This document shows, piece by piece, positions 1-5,420 of a DNA stretch of 5,420 nucleotides. The position numbers and the translations under genes were made by a program. Numbering within the stretch: position 1 is the stretch's first letter; the number at the start of each line of letters is the position of its first letter. The stretch is taken from positions 1-5,420 of the forward strand of contig JAJFIE010000501.1 in assembly GCA_021775275.1 (NCBI GenBank), in the 5' to 3' direction. The DNA comes from Rhodospirillales bacterium (GTDB lineage Bacteria > Pseudomonadota > Alphaproteobacteria > Rhodospirillales > Casp-alpha2). Under the pieces are notes generated by a model, which was not told the origin of the DNA, ran no database searches, and worked only from the letters and a program-made list of their open reading frames with translations.

Positions 1-818
1 ATATCGCTCAACGCCCTTCCCTTGCCAAGTTCCGCGCCCAAAGAGAAATTTCTCGATTGCATGGCGTTGCAGGTCAGTGTCAGATCACCCAGCCCGGAGA
101 GGCCCATGAAGGTTTCCGCCTTGCCGCCCTTGGCCCTGCCCAGGCGGACAATTTCCGCCAGCCCACGCGTGATCAGCGCGGCGCGGGCGTTATCGCCCAA
201 TCCCCGGCCTTCGCTGATACCACAGGCAATGGCGAGCACATTTTTAACTACGCCGCCCACTTCCGCACCAAGCACATCATCGGATCGATAGAGCCGGAAT
301 CCCGGCGCTGCCAATGCGCTGGTGATGGTTTCCTGCAAGCCGGGGTCGGTGATGGCCAGGGTCACGGCAGCAGGTAAGGCTCGGGCGACTTCAGAGGCAA
401 AGGTTGGTCCGGACAACACAGCCACCGGCGCGTGGGGCAGGGTTTCGGCGACTACTTCATTCATCAGTTTCAGGGAATCGCTCTCGATCCCCTTGGCGCA
501 GAGAATTGCTGGCGTGCCGCCGTTCCAGTCCCTGGCCAGACCGTCGGTTACGTTACGCAGAAACTGCGCCGGGGTCACAATCAGAACGGCGTCAGCATCA
601 ACGGCTTCGGTTATATCAGTGGTCGCGCGGATACCGGGCTCCAGGGCAATATCCGGCAGGAAAACCGGATTGATGCCACTTGAGTTGATAGCCTCCACCA
701 CGTCGAGCTCATGGGCCCACAAGATAACATCGCGCCCGGCTCGTCGGGCGACACAGGCCAACGCTGTGCCCCATGCTCCCGCGCCTAGGATGCCGATTTT
801 TTGTATCGGGTTTGTCAT
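1..818 (-). CDS. gpsA: NAD(P)H-dependent glycerol-3-phosphate dehydrogenase GpsA, 3' end cut by window
   Basis: This cytoplasmic enzyme reduces dihydroxyacetone phosphate to sn-glycerol-3-phosphate, the backbone for phospholipid synthesis. The frame runs from ATG at 818-816 off the left edge and gives 272 residues; the family is usually about 330, so about 60 C-terminal residues are missing. Seen in the translation: the Rossmann dinucleotide loop GAGAWG (residues 12-17), 'TPAQFLR' (82-88), 'CAKGIE' (107-112), 'SGPTFASEVA' (136-145), 'KNV' (192-194) with the expected catalytic Lys192, 'GDNARAALITRGLAEI' (208-223), and 'GLSGLGDLTLTC' (239-250) followed by the SRN motif (255-257). All family hallmarks in the visible part are intact. 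It lies 55 bases after the TPR-sulfotransferase stop on the same strand; only a weak GGA precedes the start. A strong Shine-Dalgarno is absent, but no upstream in-frame start is better. The CDS is partial only because of the window edge. Confidence 0.97.
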   Translation of the reverse strand, partial: MTNPIQKIGILGAGAWGTALACVARRAGRDVILWAHELDVVEAINSSGINPVFLPDIALEPGIRATTDITEAVDADAVLIVTPAQFLRNVTDGLARDWNGGTPAILCAKGIESDSLKLMNEVVAETLPHAPVAVLSGPTFASEVARALPAAVTLAITDPGLQETITSALAAPGFRLYRSDDVLGAEVGGVVKNVLAIACGISEGRGLGDNARAALITRGLAEIVRLGRAKGGKAETFMGLSGLGDLTLTCNAMQSRNFSLGAELGKGRALSD

Positions 819-873
819 GGTCCAGTTATGCCGCGCTCACGGGCGGGGCTCAAGCCTTCGCTAACAATGCGCG

Positions 874-2628
874 TCACTCAGCATAATCAAAGTGCCGGAC
901 CCATGGCAGCAAGACAGGTAAAACCGGCTGCATGTGATCCTGGTAGCGTTTCCAACGGTCCCGGGATTGAGTGTAGAGCGATTGCGTTACCTGATTGTAA
1001 CTTGGCGTTCTGACATCGCTGTGGTGCATCGCGCTTTCGGCGTAGTTTCGTACATTTTCATGCCACTTCAGGCCGAGAAAATCGAAAACCGGTGTCAGTG
1101 TTTCTTCAAACGCGTCGATCAGGTTTTCATAGCGGACTGTGTGGACCGCCAGCGGTAATACCGCCCGATATTGCCGCCAAAGGGTCATGGCATTGTCGTA
1201 AAGGCCGGCTGCATCCTCCAGGGTCAGAAGATTAGCCAGGGAGGGAGAGAGTTTAAAATTCTGCATGAAACAGCTCAGCACACAATCGCAAGGATGCCGT
1301 TGCGAAAACACAAAACGGGCAGCCGGAAAAATCCGGTGAATGAGTCCGGCATCGATAAAATTAAGCGGATTTTTGTCGATCACGAGGGTGGACTGATCCA
1401 TGGACTGATTTGTGGGGTCCAGATACTTATCCAGCTCCGCGAAATAGGCTTGGCGCAAGTCCGCCAGTTGAGCAGGGTCGAAATCACTCAGATTATCCGG
1501 ATAGCTTCCTGGCAGTTGGTCCAGAGTGTAGAGTAATTTTTCTACGGTGGGCCTTTCCTCAACAACACTAATGTCGGGATGGCTTCGCAGGATGGTGTTT
1601 AGCAACGTGGTGCCGGAACGGGGGAAGCCCACGAGAAATACCAGACCGGCCCCATCATCACCGCTATCCAGGTCTTGCCAGTTCGCGACCCAGTCAGGTG
1701 TAAAGCGATTCGCCAGAACCTCAATTCGGTTCATATAAGCCGCCGCATCAATTCGTTTCGCCTCAGCGGTCTTGCTACACAAGCGATTGCCTTCGCTAAA
1801 GTAGTCGAATGCCGTCCGGGTATCTTCCAGCCGATCAGATAAGTCTCCCAACTGAAACGCCCGCGTCACCGTGAAGTCGACGTCCACAGGGTCTTCAACC
1901 GCTTGCAGGACAGCACGCGCGGCAACATAATCGCCATCCCGTTTGAGCAGTTGTGCCTCTCGTAACGCCAGGCGCGGCGCCTCTGAACAGTGCCGTCGTG
2001 CGACGCTTACTGCTTCGCGCAGGTCTTCGGTGCGGTTGGTCCGCTCCAGCGCTTCACAAAGATTGTCATGCGCGCCAACGTGATCAGGCTTGATGGCGAG
2101 AGCCTTGTTGTAGCTCACCACGGCCTCCTCCAACCTCTCCAGACCGATGAGAGCTCCGGCCAGATTGTAGTGAGTCTCGAATTTTTCGGGGTTGATGGCG
2201 AGTACGCTGTTGTAGCTAACGATCGCCTCATCCAGCCTGTCCAGTTCCCGGAGGGTGTTACCGAGATTATTATGGGCATCGATATACTCAGGCTTGAGGG
2301 AGAGAGCTCTTTGAAAACAGGCAACCGCCTCATCCAGCCGACCCAGTTTTTTGAGCGCGTTGCCCAGGTTGTTATGGGCCTCGGCAAAATCTGGTTTGAT
2401 GGACAACGCCTTTGCTATCAGATCGACGGCGCTGGCATTCTCCCCAACCTGGTGGGCGAGAACACCCAGCAGATGCAAGGCGTCCGGCTGATTGGGGTCG
2501 GATTGCAATATCTGGCGGTAGATAGCATCAGCCTGCGGCAGGCGACCGGCAGAGTGATGCTGCAATGCCAGATTCATGGCCTGTCCGACGTCCGATATCA
2601 ATTGTGATGGCTTTTCTTCTTTACTCAT
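874..2628 (-). CDS. TPR-repeat sulfotransferase (PAPS-dependent, Sulfotransfer_3 type)
   Basis: A 584-residue protein with two parts. Residues ~14-183 form five tandem 34-residue tetratricopeptide repeats, with a degenerate helical stretch to ~310; these normally bind proteins or peptides. Residues ~327-570 are a sulfotransferase domain that would transfer sulfate from PAPS. The 5'-phosphosulfate loop is 'GFPRSGTTLLN' (334-344). 'SHPDISVVEERP' (349-360) resembles the loop carrying the catalytic Glu in tyrosylprotein sulfotransferases, so Glu357/Glu358 are candidate bases. 'DKNPLN' is at 418-423, and the 3'-phosphate site is 'FSQRHPCDCVLSCF' (441-454) with Arg444 and Ser452 at the canonical spacing of eight. 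'VRYENL' (498-503) and 'TPSYNQV...LYTQSRDRW' (541-559) are typical family features. No signal peptide or membrane segment is visible, so it is probably cytoplasmic. Its start lies 21 bases beyond the YkgJ-type gene stop; AGGAAG (2646-2651) and AGGTG (2639-2643) are possible ribosome binding sites. The acceptor cannot be named from sequence. Confidence 0.94.
   Translation of the reverse strand: MSKEEKPSQLISDVGQAMNLALQHHSAGRLPQADAIYRQILQSDPNQPDALHLLGVLAHQVGENASAVDLIAKALSIKPDFAEAHNNLGNALKKLGRLDEAVACFQRALSLKPEYIDAHNNLGNTLRELDRLDEAIVSYNSVLAINPEKFETHYNLAGALIGLERLEEAVVSYNKALAIKPDHVGAHDNLCEALERTNRTEDLREAVSVARRHCSEAPRLALREAQLLKRDGDYVAARAVLQAVEDPVDVDFTVTRAFQLGDLSDRLEDTRTAFDYFSEGNRLCSKTAEAKRIDAAAYMNRIEVLANRFTPDWVANWQDLDSGDDGAGLVFLVGFPRSGTTLLNTILRSHPDISVVEERPTVEKLLYTLDQLPGSYPDNLSDFDPAQLADLRQAYFAELDKYLDPTNQSMDQSTLVIDKNPLNFIDAGLIHRIFPAARFVFSQRHPCDCVLSCFMQNFKLSPSLANLLTLEDAAGLYDNAMTLWRQYRAVLPLAVHTVRYENLIDAFEETLTPVFDFLGLKWHENVRNYAESAMHHSDVRTPSYNQVTQSLYTQSRDRWKRYQDHMQPVLPVLLPWVRHFDYAE
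2080..2589 (-). repeat. Five tandem 102-bp units encoding TPRs
   Basis: Within the sulfotransferase gene, units of 102 bases (34 codons) tile 2488-2589, 2386-2487, 2284-2385, 2182-2283 and 2080-2181. At protein level the middle units share 'AHNNLG..L..L.RLDEA' and end in 'AL.IKP' or similar. At DNA level the units at 2080-2181 and 2182-2283 are clearly related: both contain a plus-strand 'gatggcgag' and 'ttgttgtagct' or 'ctgttgtagct' at the same offset, 102 bases apart. The first unit (2488-2589) is more diverged, as is usual for an N-terminal capping repeat. The similarity suggests fairly recent duplication inside the array. Confidence 0.85.
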
Positions 2629-2638
2629 TTTCGCACAA

Positions 2639-2651
2639 CACCTGACTTCCT
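2639..2651 (-). promoter_or_regulatory. Ribosome binding region of the TPR-sulfotransferase
   Basis: On the minus strand AGGAAG (2646-2651) overlaps the TAG stop of the upstream YkgJ-type gene, and AGGTG (2639-2643) lies 10 bases before the ATG at 2628. Either may serve as Shine-Dalgarno. The overlap with the upstream stop suggests that the two genes are translated from one message. Confidence 0.5.
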
Positions 2652-3276
2652 AACAATATCGGGCGCGCGCCGTGGTGAATACCAGCTCGCCGTTTTGCCA
2701 GAGTTGTTTGGCATCTGCATTACCCAGAGCGATGGCCAGCGCTGGGCCTAAGTCGAGCAGGGCCGCCTCCCGACCGGCGCTGACGATTCCCTGTTGCAGT
2801 GCCCCAATGGTCAGATCGGCGGCCTGCTCCTGAGGGCTGTAGATGTGAATTGTTGGCTGCTGGCGGTTTTGCTGGCGCGCCCGTTCGCAATCAGAAACGT
2901 CGTAGGAATTAGCCCCCCGGCAAACAAGAGGCCGTACCGTATAAACGGAACACACACCGTCCTGGAGCAACGGACAGGCGGCTAAAGTCCATGATGCCGG
3001 ATCCGCTGATGGCGAAGACGATGCCGTATTTTTCACCAGGGCTTTGGTCAGGATTTCAACCTCTTTCTGAGAGAACTGCGAAAGGATAAAACCGGCAACG
3101 CGGAAAATCTCGATGGCGGTAACGGTGATTTCAGGTTGATAACAACAATGCGAACAGCCGTCCCTGCAAGCGAGCGTCCGCTCCGGTGGCTGTTCAGCAT
3201 GCGCCCGTTCCAGCAAACCATTGAAGGCGTCTATGGCCTGCTCGCTAAGGGCGGTAAGTTCATCGGTTGAGGTCAT
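2650..3276 (-). CDS. YkgJ-type cysteine-cluster protein (putative Zn/Fe-chelating)
   Basis: A 208-residue protein of the YkgJ/CxxxCxxCC family, thought to chelate zinc or iron; the biochemical role of the family is poorly known. The signature CRDGCSHCC gives Cys37, Cys41, Cys44 and Cys45, followed by 'CPLLQDGVCSVYTVRPLVCR' with Cys101, Cys109 and Cys119; Cys130 lies in 'DVSDCERA'. The protein also ends in a cysteine (Cys208, 'RARYC'). There are no membrane segments or signal peptide; the N-terminus is an acidic helix and the C-terminal third is Ala/Leu-rich helix. The frame is open further upstream to an ATG at 3450, but that 58-residue extension overlaps the methyltransferase remnant in another frame and looks non-coding, so ATG 3276 is chosen although its ribosome binding site is weak (GGA close to the start). 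The stop is 21 bases before the TPR-sulfotransferase start, so the pair is very probably co-transcribed. Family assignment is firm; function is not. Confidence 0.9.
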   Translation of the reverse strand: MTSTDELTALSEQAIDAFNGLLERAHAEQPPERTLACRDGCSHCCYQPEITVTAIEIFRVAGFILSQFSQKEVEILTKALVKNTASSSPSADPASWTLAACPLLQDGVCSVYTVRPLVCRGANSYDVSDCERARQQNRQQPTIHIYSPQEQAADLTIGALQQGIVSAGREAALLDLGPALAIALGNADAKQLWQNGELVFTTARARYC

Positions 3277-3332
3277 GTCCGGAAGTCTAAACGGAAAAAT
3301 ACGGCGAAGATACCATGCGCGCCCTATGGCTC

Positions 3333-3457
3333 TTATCCCGGATTGAGTGCCGTGATCACCCAGGATGAAGAGTCCATGACAATGCCGTCGGCTTTGGAAC
3401 GAGGTTCTTGTTCCAAAATTTAACGAACTCTGTTTCACCAGTTGCGTCATCGGACAT
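3333..3457 (-). pseudogene. Remnant of a class I SAM-dependent methyltransferase with internal deletion
   Basis: A GGAG (3467-3470) sits 9 bases before ATG 3457. The frame reads MSDDATGETEFVKFWN, then KNLVPK (to base 3392). From memory, this matches the N-terminus of a bacterial class I methyltransferase group that begins '..FVKFWN..LVPKF'. The frame then runs into unrelated residues and stops at 3356-3358, giving 33 residues. In another frame of the same strand, bases 3336-3389 read DGIVMDSSSWVITALNPG and then TAA (3333-3335). That resembles the C-terminus of the same group, which typically ends '..DSSSWVI.A.NP'. The simplest reading is a gene of normal size (about 270 codons) that lost about 230 internal codons, including the whole SAM-binding Rossmann region, leaving the two ends fused out of frame near base 3391. 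It cannot be an active enzyme. The 33-residue peptide may still be translated. The assignment rests on two short segments recognised from memory, so it is an inference. Confidence 0.6.
3393..3417. repeat. 8-bp perfect inverted repeat at the deletion junction
   Basis: TTTGGAAC (3393-3400) and GTTCCAAA (3410-3417) are perfectly complementary around a 9-base loop. The repeat lies inside the codons for 'FWNKNLVPK' of the methyltransferase remnant, and one arm ends at the point where homology to the family appears to break. It lacks a T-run and is AT-rich, so it is not a good terminator. Confidence 0.6.
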
Positions 3458-3466
3458 TGTCGTATT

Positions 3467-3470
3467 CTCC
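3467..3470 (-). promoter_or_regulatory. Ribosome binding site of the methyltransferase remnant
   Basis: GGAG on the minus strand, 9 bases before ATG 3457. It is one of the best Shine-Dalgarno matches in the window, although the gene behind it is broken. This supports a real former start here rather than at ATG 3450 of the YkgJ frame. Confidence 0.55.
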
Positions 3471-3519
3471 AAAATATTCATCGAGATCCGGGCAGGATAC
3501 ACGCATCATGGCTTTGTTG

Positions 3520-3538
3520 TCATCGCTACCCCCGATGA
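3520..3538. other. Small hairpin just after the transporter stop
   Basis: Arms TCATCG (3520-3525) and CGATGA (3533-3538) flank a 7-base loop, beginning 3 bases beyond the transporter stop codon on the minus strand. No T-run follows, so it is at best a weak or Rho-aided stop or a message-stabilising structure. Confidence 0.3.
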
Positions 3539-3541
3539 AGT

Positions 3542-4792
3542 TCAAGTAGATTCTGCGGCGTGTCTCCTGTAACCCTTCAACCCGATCACCAATAGCCAAC
3601 TTGCGGCCAGACAATAGCCTGCAAAGATAGCACAGACATTCTCCACGGAAATGCTCTGATCCATCATCACGCCCATGACAAGAGGGCCGAGGGCAGAGGC
3701 AAAGACAGAGATCGCCGTGTTCAGGGATTTGATTGCGCCGAGATTTTTGATGCCGTAAATCTCAGCCCAAAGTGCCGTGAGGCCGGTGTACATGATACCA
3801 CTGGTAATGCCCACGAGAAACAGATAGGGCAACGCCCACCACGCGCTATCGAAGGCCCAGACGAGGATCAGGCCCAGCGCCATAGGCAATAAAAATGTTG
3901 GCAACACCCGCACCGCCGTCAGACGATCAATCAGGGGGCCAACGGCGAGGGCGGTAATCACGGACCCGATGGCATAAACCCAGTAACTGCCTGTAAACCA
4001 GGCAGCATCCCAACCCTTTAGTTCGGCGAGGGACAGATGATGGAAAAACAGGGCTGTTCCGACGAAAGACGGCGCCAGTGCCGCTGGCAGCAGCAGGTAA
4101 AACCGGTAATCCCCAAGCACATCGCGGCGGGACCATGAGCCGGTCTCTGTATCCTGTTTTTGCTGTTGTTCGAGGCGGTCTTCATGTGTTTGATGCCGGA
4201 TATGATGCCCTTTCAACAACCATATGGCGGTGGGCAGGACAATAACCAGGGCGGTCAGTGAAGCCATTCCATAACTCATCCGCCACCCGATTGCGGCGAT
4301 TGCCAGGACCATGAGAATTGGCAGGGCGGCTTCACCAACGGCAAAGCCAAGCGAGGCAAGGCCGATGGCTTTGCCCCGGTCAGCCGGGAAGTACCGCGCC
4401 ATGGCTGTGGTGCCGGTGTGGCTCATAAGGCCCTGTCCGGTTTGGCGAAGCAGGAATATGGCAATAACCAGAAACACGACCGATGGCGCCAGTGCCATGA
4501 AGATGGTTGCGCCGCTCAGGGCGATGATAACCATGGCGGCATAACGGGGCAAAGACATCCGGTCGATCAGCTGACCTGTCCAGGGCAGGAGCAGGGCGCT
4601 CATGAGCGTGCCTGTTGTGTAAACGGCGCTCCACGACGTATGAGTAAGGTCAAACTCGGCGCGAACGGCGGGACCGAATACACCAATGAAAAAGGTCTGC
4701 CCAAAACCCGACGCCAGCAACATGACAAATCCGAAACCAACAAACCGCAAGTTATTGATGGCAAACTGCAGGTAGCTGGTGAGATAAAACAT
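3542..4792 (-). CDS. Major facilitator superfamily transporter, substrate unknown
   Basis: A 416-residue inner-membrane secondary transporter with about twelve hydrophobic helices in two six-helix halves (roughly residues 18-193 and 230-405) joined by a charged, Gln-rich loop (about 194-228). Motif-A-like loops occur in both halves: 'GQLIDRMSLPR' (73-83, between helices 2 and 3) and 'GPLIDRLTAVR' (285-295, between helices 8 and 9), as expected from MFS duplication. 'GFGQTFFIGVFGPAVR' in helix 1 (29-44) is typical of a bacterial permease group of unknown substrate. The start ATG 4792 is preferred because AAGAGA (4799-4804) lies 6 bases upstream and the protein then begins just before the first helix. 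A 16-residue longer version from TTG 4840 lacks a good ribosome binding site. It follows tsaD by 58 bases on the same strand. It could export or import a product of the neighbouring genes, but nothing in the sequence proves this. Confidence 0.92.
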   Translation of the reverse strand: MFYLTSYLQFAINNLRFVGFGFVMLLASGFGQTFFIGVFGPAVRAEFDLTHTSWSAVYTTGTLMSALLLPWTGQLIDRMSLPRYAAMVIIALSGATIFMALAPSVVFLVIAIFLLRQTGQGLMSHTGTTAMARYFPADRGKAIGLASLGFAVGEAALPILMVLAIAAIGWRMSYGMASLTALVIVLPTAIWLLKGHHIRHQTHEDRLEQQQKQDTETGSWSRRDVLGDYRFYLLLPAALAPSFVGTALFFHHLSLAELKGWDAAWFTGSYWVYAIGSVITALAVGPLIDRLTAVRVLPTFLLPMALGLILVWAFDSAWWALPYLFLVGITSGIMYTGLTALWAEIYGIKNLGAIKSLNTAISVFASALGPLVMGVMMDQSISVENVCAIFAGYCLAASWLLVIGLKGYRRHAAEST

Positions 4793-4798
4793 AGAAGA

Positions 4799-4804
4799 TC
4801 TCTT
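4799..4804 (-). promoter_or_regulatory. Ribosome binding site deciding the transporter start
   Basis: AAGAGA on the minus strand, 6 bases before ATG 4792. No comparable purine-rich site precedes the alternative TTG at 4840, so this site supports the 416-residue product. Confidence 0.5.
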
Positions 4805-4850
4805 ATGCTGCAAATGGTAAAGGCTTACGCCGGTCACCAACCATACTGCC

Positions 4851-5420
4851 CTACGCCTTCACGCCCGCAAACGCTGCGGGCGGCGCATCCGGGTCTAGCG
4901 GCCAGCGCGGCCGGGGCGCAAAGTCCAGGCCATCGGAATCCCCCAAGCGAAATTTCTCGATACCCGCCCACGCAACCATGGCGCCATTATCGGTGCACAG
5001 GTGCTGCGGGGGAATGGCAAGGTTCATGTTCTCTGTTTTAGCGAGGGATTGCAGGCGATTACGAAGGTATGTGTTGGCGGCTACCCCACCGGCGACAACC
5101 AGTGTATTGCCTTGTGGATGACGCTCGCGGAATTCCAGAATGGCGTGGCGACACCGGTCGGCCAGAACGTCCCCGGCGGCGGCCTGAAACCCGGCGCACA
5201 GATCTGACACATCCTGATCGCGCAAGGCCCCCGGTGGTAGTTTCTCAACGCTCTGTCGGATGGCGGTTTTTAGGCCGGAGAACGAAAAATCACACCCTGG
5301 GCGCCCGAGCATGGGGCGTGGTAAGGCAAACCGCTCGGGATCGCCCAAAAGCGCTGTTTGCTCGACAGCTGGTCCACCGGGATATCCGAGGCCGAGCATC
5401 TTGGCGGTTTTGTCGAAGGC
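4851..5420 (-). CDS. tsaD: tRNA N6-adenosine threonylcarbamoyltransferase TsaD, 5' part outside window
   Basis: TsaD (formerly Gcp/YgjD) transfers the threonylcarbamoyl group to A37 of ANN-decoding tRNAs, working with TsaB and TsaE in the cytoplasm. The visible part is the C-terminal 189 residues of a protein normally about 340-360 long. The frame is open to the right edge, where it reads 'AFDKTAKMLGLGYPGGP'; the methionine in that stretch (base 5399) is internal and not the start. ASKHA-fold motifs are present: 'CDFSFSGLKTA' (fragment residues 43-53), 'VAGGVAANTYLRNRL' (109-123) and 'LCTDNGAMVAW' (141-151), whose Asp is an expected metal ligand. The N-terminal HxxxH metal motif lies outside the window. 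The tail 'RPRWPLDPDAPP...AGVKA' fits alphaproteobacteria. In that class gpsA commonly follows tsaD directly; here about 4 kb of other genes separate them. Confidence 0.97.
   Translation of the reverse strand, partial: AFDKTAKMLGLGYPGGPAVEQTALLGDPERFALPRPMLGRPGCDFSFSGLKTAIRQSVEKLPPGALRDQDVSDLCAGFQAAAGDVLADRCRHAILEFRERHPQGNTLVVAGGVAANTYLRNRLQSLAKTENMNLAIPPQHLCTDNGAMVAWAGIEKFRLGDSDGLDFAPRPRWPLDPDAPPAAFAGVKA

Larger units (their letters stand above)
3277..3541. other. 265-base gap between transporter and YkgJ-type gene
   Basis: This is the longest stretch without an intact gene. It contains, in minus-strand order, a 6-bp-arm hairpin just after the transporter stop, the end of a short acidic reading frame, a clear GGAG ribosome binding site, the methyltransferase remnant, and about 56 bases (3277-3332) leading to the YkgJ-type start. 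I see no convincing -35/-10 pair and no stem followed by a T-run, so whether transcription is continuous or restarts here cannot be decided from the sequence. Confidence 0.7.
3447..3545 (-). other. Short acidic open frame, possible small peptide or gene remnant
   Basis: A minus-strand frame overlapping the last codons of the transporter gene reads LNFIGGSDDNKA, then MMRVSCPDLDEYFGEYDNVR, and stops at 3447-3449, inside the start region of the methyltransferase remnant (11-base overlap). From TTG 3545 it would have 32 residues, from ATG 3509 only 20. Codon use and composition look natural (Asp, Glu, Tyr, Gly), and the stop/start overlap resembles translational coupling. However, no good ribosome binding site precedes either start, the frame is also open further back in an obviously wrong frame of the transporter, and I do not recognise the sequence. 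It could be a small peptide, the tail of a deleted gene, or chance. Confidence 0.22.

Noticed and set aside
834..849. GC-rich stem between the sulfotransferase and gpsA
   Set aside because: Only four base pairs and no T-run, so it is not a credible terminator.
322..864. Plus-strand open frame of 180 codons
   Set aside because: It is antisense to gpsA, which shows every family motif; the translation is low-complexity Ala/Ser/Arg-rich shadow.
1990..2607. Plus-strand open frame of 205 codons
   Set aside because: It is fully antisense to the TPR region of the sulfotransferase, whose repeats and motifs are unmistakable; it has no recognisable domain and arises from the repeated codon pattern.
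3277..3450. Longer N-terminus of the YkgJ-type protein from ATG 3450
   Set aside because: The extra 58 residues overlap the methyltransferase remnant in another frame, look unlike a conserved domain, and the family starts close to the ATG at 3276.
3441..3570. Plus-strand frame reading 'VFSKIFIEIRAGYTHHGF' in the gap
   Set aside because: It has no usable start codon and is the exact antisense register of the short acidic minus-strand frame, so its protein-like look is probably a mirror effect.
4793..4840. Longer transporter from TTG 4840
   Set aside because: The 16 extra residues are polar, precede the first helix without purpose and lack a ribosome binding site, whereas ATG 4792 has AAGAGA at the right distance.
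4803..4844. 13-codon frame from ATG 4844 between tsaD and the transporter
   Set aside because: It is too short to support, has no good ribosome binding site and no recognisable leader-peptide features.
4418..5041. Plus-strand open frame of 207 codons
   Set aside because: It runs antisense across both the transporter and tsaD, has a shadow-like composition and no recognisable motif.

Overview
The window reads as a chromosomal segment of an alphaproteobacterium. The evidence is a TsaD C-terminal half and a GpsA whose sequences follow the alphaproteobacterial pattern (TsaD tail 'RPRWPLDPDAPP...AGVKA', GpsA 'GDNARAALITRGLAEI'). These two genes are commonly direct neighbours in that class. All credible genes lie on the minus strand, so the window is transcribed from its right end to its left end. 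No RNA gene, CRISPR array, insertion sequence or convincing plus-strand gene was found.

Layout in the direction of transcription: (1) the C-terminal half of tsaD (4851-5420, start outside the window), for tRNA t6A modification. (2) A 12-helix major facilitator transporter (3542-4792), substrate unknown. (3) A 265-base gap (3277-3541). It holds what looks like a wreck of a class I SAM-dependent methyltransferase gene: a good ribosome binding site, the first ~22 codons, then directly the last ~18 codons in another frame (3333-3457). A short acidic, tyrosine-containing frame (3447-3545) bridges the transporter end and the methyltransferase start. (4) A YkgJ-type cysteine-cluster protein (2650-3276). 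(5) A TPR-repeat sulfotransferase (874-2628), starting 21 bases after the YkgJ stop. (6) gpsA (1-818), glycerol-3-phosphate dehydrogenase for phospholipid precursor synthesis, lacking its last ~60 codons because the window ends.

Interpretation: tsaD and gpsA are housekeeping genes, while the genes between them look like an accessory cassette placed in a conserved locus. The tight YkgJ/TPR-sulfotransferase pair suggests a shared function, possibly sulfation of a peptide, protein, glycan or small molecule helped by a metal-binding cysteine protein; the sequence does not reveal the substrate. The deleted methyltransferase shows that the cassette is decaying or being remodelled. Most claims on family membership are strong; the methyltransferase remnant is a good inference; the link between the short acidic frame and the sulfotransferase is speculative.
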